This document shows, piece by piece, positions 1-11,301 of a stretch of DNA of 64,000 nt (positions are counted from its first letter, which is position 1; each line of letters starts with the position of its first letter). Below the pieces are notes generated by a model. The model saw only the letters and a program-made list of their open reading frames with translations, was not told where the DNA came from and searched no databases. The DNA lies in assembly GCA_002682825.1 (NCBI GenBank), contig NOKP01000001.1:2181857-2245856 (forward strand), read 5' to 3'. A program made the position numbers and the translations under genes. Source of the stretch: Neonectria sp. B-13 (taxonomy: Eukaryota > Ascomycota > Sordariomycetes > Hypocreales > Nectriaceae).

Positions 1-1
1 G

Positions 2-490
2 CTGAGAAACGTCGAGACTCGCTTCAAGCAGCTGGTTTCCGAGGGCAAGGACCCCAATGCCCTGACCGTCGAGGGTGAGCAGCTGTACGAGCTCGGAAAG
101 TACGACGCAACCGTCAATGTGCTGCGGCGGGCACTTACTCTGAGCAAAAATGACTTTGAATGGAAATCCCAGTGTCAGCTGTACCTTGGAAAGGCATACT
201 TGAAGCTCAAGCGGCCTACGGAGACAAGGAAAGTGTTTGAGACGATATCGGAATCTGGCTCCACGGAGGCGGACGTCGAACTAGGCCAATTGCTTCGGGC
301 TAATGACGTAGAGAAGGCGGAGCAGCATCTCTACACAGCGGCGATTAATGGCAAGCCCGAAATGTTTCATCATCTTTCAGAGATCGCCTTCGACAAAATG
401 AGCAACGCCAGCGACGAACAGACCAGGAAGGATCAGCAGCGCTGGGCAATGGAGTGGTCCCGCCTGGCGGATCCAAAGGTGCAATTTTGA
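2..490 (+). CDS. TPR/Sel1-like helical-repeat protein, 3' end only
   Basis: The frame is open from base 2 to the TGA at 488-490, so only the last 162 residues are in the window and the start lies upstream. The visible protein is helical and made of degenerate 30-40 residue units. One unit reads like a tetratricopeptide repeat (LYLGKAYLKLKRPTETRKVF) and is followed by Sel1-like stretches with Ala/Gly at packing positions (ADVELGQLL, AEQHLYTAAINGKPEMF). This suggests a scaffold for protein-protein contacts. No catalytic motif or membrane segment is visible. The family cannot be named from the C-terminus alone. It is convergent with the photolyase gene, with only 82 bp between the two stop codons. 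Confidence 0.8.
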   Translation: MRNVETRFKQLVSEGKDPNALTVEGEQLYELGKYDATVNVLRRALTLSKNDFEWKSQCQLYLGKAYLKLKRPTETRKVFETISESGSTEADVELGQLLRANDVEKAEQHLYTAAINGKPEMFHHLSEIAFDKMSNASDEQTRKDQQRWAMEWSRLADPKVQF

Positions 491-572
491 TGCCCTTGTA
501 TGATGCAGTTGAGGATATACTATAGGGGTAATATTGATACGACTCTAGCGTTGAATATGTCTCAAGACTTGG

Positions 573-2511
573 TCAAACCAGTGTCTTCTGCTTCTTAGGG
601 ACTGTCCCCGAGCTGGCTTTTCCGGAACCTCGTTTGCCAGTGCCTCCTATTTGGCTCCCCTTGGGCCGAGCTGCGTTGTCGTCTATATCCGCATGCTCTC
701 CATCGTCGCTCTGCAACGGCTCCTGCATCTCTGACCCGCCGTCAGTCGGGAACATATCGCGCCAAGTCCCTTCCAAGACCTGGTTGTCGTTGCCATGAAG
801 ACCGACTTGGTATGCCGTCTTCATAGCAGCAAGACATGCGGTCCGTCTCTGAGAGAAATCGAACATTGGCTTGGGATACGTTCCCTTTTCCACACCAGTA
901 AGCCCGTTTCCCTTAACGCGGACTCCTGCTTTCTTCTGGTCGACAAGGGGCGCTTTCCAGGGCTCGTAGATGTACTTCGCATCCATGTCCTTCAGCTCGG
1001 GCACCCATCGGCGGATGAAGTCGCCTTTCTTGTCCCACTTCTGGCCGAACGAGATGGGGCTGTAGCATCGGAAGTATTGCGAGAAGAATGCCGTGCAAGA
1101 GAGCCATTGCCAGTTCCCCGCGTTGCAGGCCGGCTCGTGGTCCAGCAACCATTCCTCAAAGACCTCAGCACCGCGCTCCCAATCAACGTAGCATCCCCCT
1201 CTCGTGAGGAAACAGGCGACACTGTGGCGTCCAAGGTGATGGATCCATCCTTCAGTCTTGAGTTGTCGCATCAGAGCATCGATCCATGGGAATCCCGTTA
1301 CTCCCCACTTCCATCGCTTGAACCAGATTTCCGCTTCCTCCGAGTCGACGTGGTGCTCCCCTGTTACGAGGCCTGTGGAAGGGTCTCTCTTCGATGGCAG
1401 ATGCCACGGGATAAATCGACAGTATGGGTTGTTTGCGGTCTGGTTGAAAACTGGCCCTATTGCCGCCTGGGCAGCAAAATACATGTCCCGAAAAAGGAGC
1501 TGTCCGATGAGGCTCTCCGGCGGCGACGAAGCGCCTTTGCCGAAGGATTTGACGACGTCTTGGACGCGCCAGTAGAACTCCCGCACAGAGAGAGCTCCAA
1601 AGTGGAGGAACGGCGAGAGAAAAGTAGTTGACTGCGGTTCAAACTGGGCCGGGCTCGTCTTGGGCTTCTCAAAGGTAGCGGTGTATTTCTTGTCTGCGAG
1701 AATATCATGGAGCATCTTCAAAGCGATGGTTTCCCCTCCGCGATGCGTTGTCGTCGCGGACGGGAAGCCCAGCTCTTCCATCGTTTCAATTGCGAAATCC
1801 CCGTTTGGCCCATCGATCCGGTTGTACGCCGTGTCTGTTTCTGTTCTCCTTTCAGAGTTGAGATCGGGGGTTGTTTCCGGTTGTCCTTGTTCAAAGTCGG
1901 TGGGCATATCTCCAGGGTCTGGGAGGTGACCTGGAGCCGGAATCGGCTTGTCTATCTTTCCGACTTTGCTACCGGCAGCTTGCAGCTGAGAGATTGACAT
2001 GGTAGGTTTTCCCCCGTGCTTTTCAACGACCTGGTCACTGTCCCACAGAGTCCTGCCCGAGCGGATGATGACCTCAACACCAGCGTCTTTAGCTGCCTGG
2101 ACAACAATGCTGTCTCGTTCACGAGCATATGCATCTATGTCCTTTTCAAAGACCAAATGTGTCACTTTCCAGGCTTTGAAAAGCTTGGGGAACAGCGTCT
2201 GGGGTGCTTCTCTCAGGACGAATAGCTTCGACTTGGGATTGAGCTTGGTGAGAGACTCGGACAAGTCATTTTGGCAATCCAAGCTGCGTGCCACTTAGCC
2301 CCAGAACTCCAAAGATCGGAGAGACTCCACGGGATGCTTACAGAAATTGCCATCGGTTCAGGCCGCCTCTTGCGCGATAGACATAGTGAGGGTCCCAGGT
2401 GAAGATTGGCCAAAACACGGCGGGATCCAGATCCAGAGCCGCTTTTAGAGCCGGTGAGTCGTGGAGGCGCAGGTCCGTACGGAACCAATAGACGACCCGC
2501 GGTTTGCTCAT
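573..2511 (-). CDS. (6-4) photolyase / animal-type cryptochrome
   Basis: Two exons on the minus strand: 2511-2342 and 2283-573, with a 58-nt intron (donor GTAAGC, acceptor GCAG). The joined protein is 626 aa. Exon 1 starts MSKPRVVYWFRTDLRLHDSP, the classic photolyase N-terminus. The FAD-binding half contains TFLSPFLHFGALSVREFYW (about 277-295), WGVTGFPWIDALMRQL, IHHLGRH (404-410, with the histidines needed for (6-4) repair) and GNWQWLSCTAFFSQYF (446-461), followed by YIYEPWKAP. These place it with (6-4) photolyases and animal-type cryptochromes, not with class I CPD photolyases or cry-DASH. Known role: light-driven repair of (6-4) pyrimidine photoproducts, sometimes with photoreceptor functions. 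A basic tail (PKKQKTLV) may be a nuclear signal. Fungal names differ (cry1, cryA, phl1), so no symbol is assigned. Repair versus signalling cannot be separated from sequence. Confidence 0.95.
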
Positions 2512-3174
2512 TTCAGTGGTCTGAGGGCGGATTCGATATCACGATGTAGGAGTTTGGTTGGTGCATCCGTCATTTTGTGAAAGGTTCAAACGTGGTTGGG
2601 TCGCCAACGGCAAAGTCATGATGTCAACACTGGTCCAGCCACAACTTTTAAGCTTAAATTGCGGTGAGACATGGCTGGTCTTATCCTCCGCAATCCAATC
2701 ACCCTCCGGAGGGAAAAAACCAAACCCGATGGGTTGGAAGAGAAACCCACTGAGTAGTTTGAGAGTTGCAAGTGTCGTCTGAATCCCAATCTCGATTTGA
2801 TTCATCGTCGCTGTATGGGCGCGAGCTTTTACGCCAATCCCATAGTGATCCCTAGTCTGAGATGTGTGTGTTGATCTGATGAGGCGAATTATTCCACCAA
2901 CTGCGAATACAGAACTCCTCGAATTGGGCCATAGGTAAAATTATGGTGTGATCGGGTAAAGCTGAAATGCAGCAGCACCTTGGCCTGTCTTTCAGGTCGT
3001 AATACGGTCTAATGTAAGGCCGACTGAACGAACGGCTTGCTCGAGTTCCCAACTTTGGCTGTCGCAACTATCACTCAAGAAATCATATCCCACACAGCAC
3101 CAATGGTTACACTTGCTCCATAAGCCCTACGGAAACCTTAAATAATGTGGCTTTATAGGCGCTTTCCCGGGACG
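2512..3174. promoter_or_regulatory. Divergent intergenic region: photolyase / membrane-protein gene
   Basis: About 660 bp between the photolyase start codon (minus) and the start of the neighbouring plus-strand gene. It must hold both promoters. No convincing TATA box or gene is visible. A GATTC/CGATA overlap at 2530-2538 resembles white-collar light-response elements but lies only about 20 nt upstream of the photolyase ATG, so it is weak. Confidence 0.5.
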
Positions 3175-4252
3175 ATGACGATGGGGCTATGTTTGTCCAT
3201 AATCTTTAACTATCTTGCTTACCATGTTGCAGCACACCCCGACGACCCAGCAATCACCCCATCTCCAAGCTTCGAATTGCTTGAGTGACGAGACGACGTG
3301 GGGTCAAACTTCATCGGATACACCTCATTTGACGGACGCTGTGAGTTCAATATCCCAATGAAATATACCTTTGAGCTCACCTCTATGTGAATCCCTTTAG
3401 ATTATGCACAATCATGTGGCTCGGGATCAACTTTGACCTTGTCAAGTTCATGGGCCGCTTGTCGGCCGACCACAGCTACTACATTCATTATTGCAACGAG
3501 CTGCGAAAGTGAATCCATTTTGGTTGCGCCCAATACGCAGTTCCCATGGTAAACTTTGACTCAATACCAGAGACATCACAAACCTGACGGTCTGTAGCGG
3601 ATCGAATGTATGCTATAGCATATTTCTCTACCAGAGCCTAGACGACAAAACGCCGCACAGTGTGTACGCGTGCGACAGTATCTCTCGCGATATAACCCTG
3701 TACGCAGAGACTACGAGCAGTGGGGAGTCGTCTACATCAGCCGAGCCTCCTATATCCACAGAGTCGACAAGTACGAGCAGTGACTTGCCGGTAGCCAGTA
3801 GCACTAGCACTTCCACCTCCGGCCTTACAGACAGCGGTGAAAGCTCGACGGCGGCATCTTCGACTGATTCCGACTCTGGCTCCGGCTCTGGCTCCGGTCG
3901 CTCTCTTGCATGGATAGCTGGCCCAATCGTCGGTGGTATTGCCGGCGTCGTGATCATTGCGCTATTGATTTGGATCGTCACATTACTACGGGACAGGCGA
4001 CAGCAATCCTCAGGCAAGACTTCTACCCCAGGACAGACTCCTGCCGCGTTCTACCCATCGTATCAACAGCAACCACCGTCAACTTGGGTTGGTCAAGCGC
4101 CCCCTCAGCAGTTCTATCCACAAGGACAACCACCAGCGCAGGCGCAGTTTGCCCCGAATCCTTCGTCGTCACCGCAGGTTGAACTACACGGGGCTTCATT
4201 GCCGATGGAGCTGCAGGCAGACAACAAGATCGAGGCAGCGAGACAGGGTTAG
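3175..4252 (+). pseudogene. Ser/Thr-rich single-pass membrane protein with in-frame TGA in exon 1
   Basis: Three exons fit a common fungal surface-protein family: 3175-3340, 3401-3548 and 3598-4252 (introns of 60 and 49 nt with GTGAGT/TTTAG and GTAAAC/TGTAG borders). Start ATG 3175 opens a signal peptide (MTMGLCLSIIFNYL...), followed by a Cys-containing ectodomain with FIGYTSFDGRYYAQSCGSG, SSWAAC, ATSCESES, CGSNVCYSI and YACDSIS. Then come a Ser/Thr stalk, one transmembrane helix (SLAWIAGPIVGGIAGVVIIA and on), a basic stop-transfer RDRRQQ and a Pro/Gln-rich cytosolic tail. The architecture resembles WSC/Mid2-like sensors. Codon 38 of this frame is TGA (3286-3288), between the signal peptide and the ectodomain, and no intron I can draw removes it. 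I therefore call it a probable recent pseudogene. A sequencing error, readthrough or an unseen start are the alternatives. Confidence 0.7.
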
Positions 4253-7200
4253 GGTAGCTTGGGGTTGATGCTGCGTACATTGTGTGGCGCTATCCAGTCT
4301 ATTGGGCGAGTTATATTGGTATTTTAGCTGGGATCGTACTCTTGTTGTCAGAACTTGTTGCTCGGGGGAAGACCAAGACCTAGGCCTGCGTGATGATGCG
4401 GAGTTGATGCTGGTACGAGCGGAGTGTAAGGGCAAGACGGTGAACCAGATTTAATACTAGTATTCTAGGGCGAACAGGGGACCAGTACGGGGAGATGGGT
4501 TCAGTTATAATAAGAAGATGAGCAGTGTAGATGTCGTACTGGCCCGTTCTCTTCCAACACTCTTCAGTCGAACTCAAACTCAAGCACAAGTCAAGTTGAG
4601 CGGCACGATAACGGGCTCCTCCACGGTAAATGTGTAGGCGGGAGCATTTTTGGGACCTTACTGATATCATCGAATAGAGGAATGGCCACCGGATCTGCTC
4701 AATATTTGCAAAGGCGTCGGGAGCTCTCTCTGTGACAAGTTCGGCCGCCAAATGTGTGAGTCGATGTACATACATGGGTGTGGCCACGGGATGACGTGCG
4801 CGTGAATGTCACTAAATTTGCAGACATTGATTGACTCCGCCAGCCCTCGAAAGTAACGCAAGTTCGCCAAGAGTCCAGCGGCGCAGTATGGGATGATGAG
4901 ATTCCCGCGGGGGAGAAAAGATGGAAGAGGAAACATACAAGACTCTGATGTTACGCACAGGCACAGGCGCAGGCACAGATGCATTTTTACTCGCTATGGC
5001 TTCGCGCTTGATGCGCGATGACGCCCGCGTCATCAACTTATGATTCAAGCTACAGACTTGCATCAACTATTGAGAAGTGGCTTGTTCTGTGTTACCTTTA
5101 CCTTGCCTCTCGCAGTCAAGGTTGCCGCTTGTCTCTTCTTTTGTTTTTGTCGCTCTCTTTCCAACCTCCTCAGCGTCATGAATGCCCTTGCGTCGAGGCC
5201 GGACCTGCAGTACGAACTCACGGGCCCATTTCCGTATAGAGACCGTCGATATTTGCATGAACATCACAGATGGTTCGTCTTGAACTCGCAATCTTGTCTC
5301 CTCGTGCAAGAGGGTGTGCATATTATGTCTCAGTGGTAGGCGGCTCTCAGTTGAATGCTCCCCCGACGTCGCATCCTCACCGTAAACGGTCCCTCAGGTG
5401 CATGAACCGGCGAAGTGGCCATCGGCTCCATTGATCAGCCGGCTGCACCACCGCCTTCACCTACACAGGCACAGGCGAGATTTTAACCAGGAAACTCACA
5501 TACTGGGTCTAAGCCCTTTGGTGGGTGCAGGAGCACTTCTCCCACCCTGGAGGATCTGATCAATTACTGCCGAGGGAAGTCAATAATAACGAGGACATCA
5601 TCAAAACCTGTCCCAATTGGGTATTAATAGCCGTAGCTGAATGTGAAATAAGACCATATCTCAAGGGGTCTTCCTGGTTTGTGTTTACTTTCCTTCCCAA
5701 AAAGGTCGATGTGGTTGTGGATGTGGGGAATAAATTCATCCAGCTAAGACACCGCACATCAACAAATTTCAAAACTGCGCAGCCCAGGAGGTCCTTGCTT
5801 ATGCGATCAAGGCATCTAAATGAACCCACAGTCATTCAGCGGGCAAGATAACTCAACAACGGAGCACCTTCCAATTTTTCCTTTCGCAGGAAGAGCACTC
5901 ATCGGCGCGGGAATTAAACAAGCCTGTCCCCCACTGCCAGCCAATAAGGCGTTCGGCGTTTGCAAGATTGGGAAACGTAAGCCAAACTAACAACTTTGTA
6001 AGCTCTGGAGCATCTGAATAAGCTGGCTTGAAAACGCTGGCGAACCCCAATCTCGACGTTGCGGATTCCTGCCGAAGCATCGACACCTGGGTGATCCAGG
6101 CTGGAGTGGAAGAAGGAAGGGTAACCCGTCGGCGGTGTGAGGCTGGGCGGAGACGCATGGCTGGTCTGGCCCTCGACGTGTCTGCTGAACGATAATGAAG
6201 CAAGGTGGTTCCGGCGTGGGGACCCAAGGCAGAAACGAATATGTTTGCCAGCGCCGACAGGCTCCACAAAGTCCGTCGAGGCTCTGCACAAGGCCTCCGT
6301 ACCGAGCCAAGGCTTGGGACACGTCATGACGATGGATACTGGATTGATAGCAACACGAGGAACTGAGACTAAAATGGGTAGATGTTGGTTGTGCCAGAGC
6401 GAGCGCTACATGGCTCCCGGCGAGTGAGCGATTTGGAAAGACAGGCACGCGCACAGGGACACAAACACGCACACCCAACAAGCACACTGAAGGCTGGCTC
6501 CGGAGGGGATGACGAGACGGAGAGGCTTCGTATCGACGACTGGGCGAAGGGCATGGTGAGTCCTACGTCTTCAGTTGCCGATTTCGCCAAGGGGATATCC
6601 CGGGGCAGATGCGGGGAGCCTGTGAATGATTGGCTTCGAGCAGCTGTACGGATCAGTGCAGTGCGAACTATTACACCGACGCGGGAGCTGGGCATTGGCT
6701 ACGAGGTCGGGCACAAAAAGCGATGACGGGCACGGGATCAGGTAACCCCATCGTCGACTGCGGGAGGCATGAAGTTGGCTGTTGTTGCGCATTTGGTGCA
6801 TGGCGTGAGTTGAGTGCGACGTGTCGAGTCTCGCCCGCAGTCAGAGCCGGCAGTACTCTATAATTAGCAAAAGTCCTGACGCGGTGGTGCGGGAGTGTCG
6901 ATCTGGCGAGAGAGTGATTCAGCCCAGGAACGAGTTCTTGTGAACACGGGCGGGCGATGATCTCGGGCAGCCGCCGCCACTATCAAGATAAAGATGAGGA
7001 GCGCCGAGAGGCGTTGCGCAACGTCCACCTGATGGCGTCAAACAGGCGCATCTGTTATTAGGAACTGCAGCTTATAGGCTGTCGGTACGTTCAATTGAGC
7101 GGTCTTTGATGAAGCGGGCTATTAACTGCCGGGACTGGCTGCGCAGCCCAAATGAGATGGATGGGAGTGGCAGAACTCCCTCTTCGCTGTGACATCCCGG

Positions 7201-9054
7201 TGTCATCGTGGGTGACACAACCGACAGCCATAGTAGTCCCAATGGCAAGTACAACTGCCTCGTTACCAATCAGGGCCGGCATCGGCTCCAGTCGAGATCT
7301 CCCCGGAAATGCCGCGACCAGGAGAGCCCTACCAGGGCAAGGCGACCAAGCAGGGACGAGGTTGGTGATCAAGAAGGCGATGCTGTAAGCCGGGCTCCTG
7401 GGCTGGGGAGAGGGAAGGGGGTTTGTTTCGAGAGCACCCCATTGCCGGGATCTTGGTTCACAGGGCTCCGCAAAGTGGATTTGACAGAGATGATCGAGAA
7501 GGACATCGCCAACGGTGACTCGATGAGACCCGGAGAGGCCGGGGAATTATGTAGAAGGGTTCTAGCGTGAGATGGCGAATGGAGTGGATGGATAGACTCG
7601 GTGAGGACTGAGAAGCCCAGAGCAGAGCTATGAAAAGGCTCGAGGCCGGCCAGTGATGGTGCGCCAGTTGAGCGGTGACTGCGACACCAAGGCCGGGGAT
7701 TTCAGGGCGGAACCCGGCGAGCCATACGGAGCACCTGGTATCCGTAAGTGCTGCAGGGCACTGACCGTGTGCAGCCACTGCTGTAATTGCCATCAGCTGG
7801 GCTGTGAGGAGTTTAGGGAGCCCATGGTTTTGCCTGTTGCTGTGCCGTGCCCTGAACGAGTTGGTGTGTGGGATGATTAGTGGGAGACACAGAGCACATG
7901 GAGGCGTCGGTACCTGAGGCTAAGGCAAGTTCGAGCTTGGCTCGGCCGGTTTGAAACACTTGGCTTCCCGCGCCGCCACCGCCGGCCCAAAGTGCAGCTC
8001 TCATCAGGGAAGCCTTTGGAGGGGCAAACAGCACGCTTCGGGCAAGTTAGTCAACGTCCTACGCAGACGAGCGTCATGGGCTTCGTCTATGAGGGTGGCC
8101 TGAGCGAGGAAGCAACATCACCAGATGCTCAGCGGCCACGGCGGGAAACGCAGAAATAAAGGCGGATGAGCAACGACGGAGATATGCGGACTGGGCTCGT
8201 CAACTAGGAAGAAGGCAGGGGAGAGCCTGGTGAAGCACTGAGGAGGAGTTGAGGACTGACGAAGAAGACTGTGCGTGCCTCAGGCTCTTCGCAGGCTGGC
8301 AGGCTGGTGGTGCAGCTTGGTTCCTGCCTCCCATGCCTGCCCTCTATCTACTACTTACTACTGTGTGCTAAGTTAGCTCTTGCTTTGCTTTAGTGCTGGC
8401 TTCGCATCTGAGTTTTCCTCTTGCATTCAGCGCCTGTGACACTATTGAAGCATGAATGCCATGAGCTTCCCACGCACCCATAATGGACCCTCTCGTCATT
8501 TCTTTTCCAATTTCTCTTGCTGACGGGATTCTCGGTGGGCGCAGCTGAGGGGAACTCACATGGAGACCTGGACACTAATGAAGCCTCCTCATCCACTGTC
8601 GGCCCCCCCCCCAAAGCTAAAGACCCGCGGCTCGCTGCAATCCAAATGCAGGCGACAGCTTATAGGCCACTGGCCCCATTACCGGCAGCCACTGGGCCTT
8701 GTTGCCCACTGAAGGGCACTGGTGTGGGTGTGACGGGGACTGGCCGCCAGGGGTCTAACTACGCCTCCAGCTCCTTCAGAAAATGAAGGAAGAGAATCGA
8801 AAATAAAAAAAACTCCCCCAATATGAAACATGCGGAGCAGGCATGCGCCTTGAAACGATTCGAGACAGAGGGTTGGGTCATCCAGGGCTTCCAGGCCTTG
8901 CCAGCCGGGGTCCTCTAACACACTCCAGCACACATCTTCCATGTGGCCAGCTTCCATGTGGATAACGGGCACAGTCAATGCTCTAGACGACAGCGGGAGG
9001 ATGGAAGTCCCTCGCTCTGATCCTTTGGCCCATGTCCTCCCAATTCTTTCTTGT

Positions 9055-9112
9055 GCCTCCTTGGCATTCCTCCAATATTGCGCCTCCTTGGCATTCCTCC
9101 AATATTGCGCCT
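9055..9112. repeat. Perfect 27-bp tandem duplication
   Basis: A 27-bp unit beginning GCCTCCTTGGCATTCCTCC occurs at 9055-9081 and again at 9082-9108 without a mismatch, followed by the start of a third copy. It lies in noncoding DNA. Perfect identity suggests a recent slippage or duplication event. Confidence 0.95.
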
Positions 9113-9943
9113 GTTCTTCCTCCAGTCAAGACGCCAGAGCTTGGATCCTGTCAATTGCTGAGCTATCCGAATGTTCCGATGAAGATTGGTGAGATCGTTG
9201 GAGATGAATGGGCCCAACAAGAACGAAAATTTCACTTCTGCTCATGGAGGGTGACATCGTTTCCCATCGGGACCGGATCCGGCCTGTAGATGCTACTGAA
9301 GACTCCAGTGAGTACAGGAGCACGTAGGTAGTAGGCCGAACCCTAAGACAAAAACACGCTATATCGCCCGTCTAGCTATTTACTTCCAACCACTGCAACG
9401 CGTCCGATGCGACGTCAATGTCAACAAAACAACCATCCGAGGGTAGCAACAGATTTAGACTCGGCCGCCGTCTCGTCTAGTCCTGCCTGATGCCGCTAAC
9501 AAATGACTTTGCTTAGCACCTGGCTCGGCGCCGTTGTGGACTGGCTGGCGGGAATGTCGTCAGCATTGAGATTTGAGATGAGAAGGGCGTTGGGCCGAGC
9601 CTCCTCCTCCGAGGACTCGCGGAGGCTAGGGGTGTACGAATTAGACTAGAGGATGGCTTGCTAGCTCTTTGGAGCTCTAGCGAGGATGAAAGACGACGTA
9701 GGGCTTGGTCCTATTTCTCTCCCCGAGACAGTTCCTCCCGTGCGGCAGGATGGTCACCCTCGTGCGGACGACTGGGCCGTCGCAATGTGCGCCTTGTGTG
9801 CTTTGTGTGTCGTTGTTGGGGACAGAAGAGATATCACGGAATCCCCCCAAAGCACGAATACAACGGCAACCCGCCCACGTACATGATGCATACAACGGCA
9901 GTTACAGCGAGCACACAACGCCGGCCGGTCGGTCTGCTGCATG

Positions 9944-9978
9944 TTGACCTTGGCCTTGACCTTGACCTTGACCTTGGG
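9944..9978. repeat. TTGACC hexanucleotide array
   Basis: Five consecutive TTGACC units, the second being TTGGCC, followed by a degenerate TTGGG end. It is a short minisatellite in noncoding DNA. Confidence 0.9.
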
Positions 9979-10187
9979 TTGGAGTTTGCGCACATGGTCA
10001 CACCAACTGCGGCCATGAACAAGAAGGACCCGTTCTTGTCCCGTTCACACCAACTCGACCTGGCCTGGCCACAGCTAACACGCAAAACGTTGGAGGCATG
10101 GCTCTCCAGGACCGTTGGTTTTACCCACAGCACGCCCCTTCTCCACTCCCCATACGGATACATTACGAGCCCTTTCATCACTTGCAA

Positions 10188-10208
10188 CGCAGCGCAGCGC
10201 AGCGCAGC
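10188..10208. repeat. CGCAG pentanucleotide array
   Basis: Four tandem CGCAG units followed by an ACACACGCACCCACACCC-like stretch. Simple sequence with no coding support. Confidence 0.85.
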
Positions 10209-11122
10209 CACACACGCACCCACACCCATTTCGAGATCGGACGGGGTAGGGAGATCCCTGCCAGAGCGACCAGGAACCAGGGAGATTTCCAAGGCTCTTC
10301 TCCTCGCAGGCCTGCAGACTGCTCCCCGGACCACGCCGGACCCAGTCTGGCGCCGGCGTCCCGTCCACGCAACGCTACGCTGCGCACAACCATTTTCATC
10401 GTCCCAGGGCAAGCAAGGCCCGGATCCCACCCGCTTGCTTTTTTGGGGGACACACACGTCGTTGGTGACTGTGACTTGGTGTTGGGTTGGGTGGAGGCAA
10501 TACATCAGTGGAGGTGGTGGACAGTTGCGCTCGTCCTTCGCTCGCTCGCACTCTCACTGACATGGACATGGACCTTCTCGCTCGTGCTCGTGCCCGTGCT
10601 CCATCAGCTCCGCGTTCCACACCCTCGTTCCTCGTTCGCACACTCCCACTTCATCTCTGCTTTTAGTCCTTGCCTCTGCCGGTTCCTCCCATCCTTTGAC
10701 CATTGTTTCTTCTCCCTCATTCTTCTTTCGTTAGTTCCATATTCCCTATTCCCGTACCATATCCTCCTCTTCACTCTGAAGCCTTTCTTCAGTCGATCCT
10801 TCGGCTCTACGTCTCTCGCTACCAAGAACTCGCTTTCTTGCTCCAGAGCCTCAACATTCGCTTTCATACAACCTCGTCGTGACCAAAGCACAGTATCCGC
10901 TTCATCCTTGCGACTCGGATATCGCCCCGGAACACCAGCTTCAAACCAAGCCAGCAACTTGGTCACCTTGGACGAACACGAGCCCTATCGCAGCTCTCCT
11001 GTATATCGTCGCCAACGACTCTGACTTTCCGGCCCCTCGACCTCCCTTCAGAGCCACGGATCTGCTCCGCCAGTCGTTTCGGTTGTCTCGAGTTGAAGGA
11101 GTGCGCTGGCTACCGGCCTGCC

Positions 11123-11164
11123 ATGTCACAACCTTTCAACATACCCTTTGGAAACAGCAACTAG
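11123..11164 (+). other. Candidate upstream ORF (13 codons plus stop)
   Basis: ATG at 11123 opens a 13-residue peptide (MSQPFNIPFGNSN) ending in TAG at 11162-11164, 137 nt upstream of the main start at 11302. If the transcript begins before it, this uORF could reduce translation of the four-TM protein. The transcription start is not known. Confidence 0.3.
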
Positions 11165-11301
11165 TTCAGCATCCCTTTTCTCGTCTTGTTCCCTAAAACG
11201 GGTTGACAAGTACCGAGCAGACGGTTGTTCCCAGCCAGCTCTTGACCCCGGCGAACTTGGGTCAAGTCATTCGACATTCGTTTCACATTCAGACAATAGC
11301 C

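Larger units (their letters stand above)
4253..11301. other. 7-kb intergenic region without supportable genes
   Basis: Six-frame reading shows only short, overlapping, low-complexity frames with no recognisable domain or convincing splice chain. It holds a perfect 27-bp tandem duplication (9055-9108), a TTGACC hexamer array (9944-9978) and a CGCAG array (10188-10208). The last kilobase or so (about 10500-11300) becomes CT-rich, as in fungal promoters and 5' leaders, and probably belongs to the gene at 11302. Unannotated long noncoding RNAs cannot be excluded. Confidence 0.6.

Noticed and set aside
795..1631. 278-codon plus-strand frame opposite the photolyase gene
   Set aside because: It is antisense to strongly conserved photolyase motifs, lacks a domain and is explained by the codon bias of the real gene.
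9658..11024. Overlapping 300-codon plus and 223-codon minus frames
   Set aside because: Low-complexity, mutually overlapping frames in a repeat- and CT-rich leader. No domain and no splice logic.
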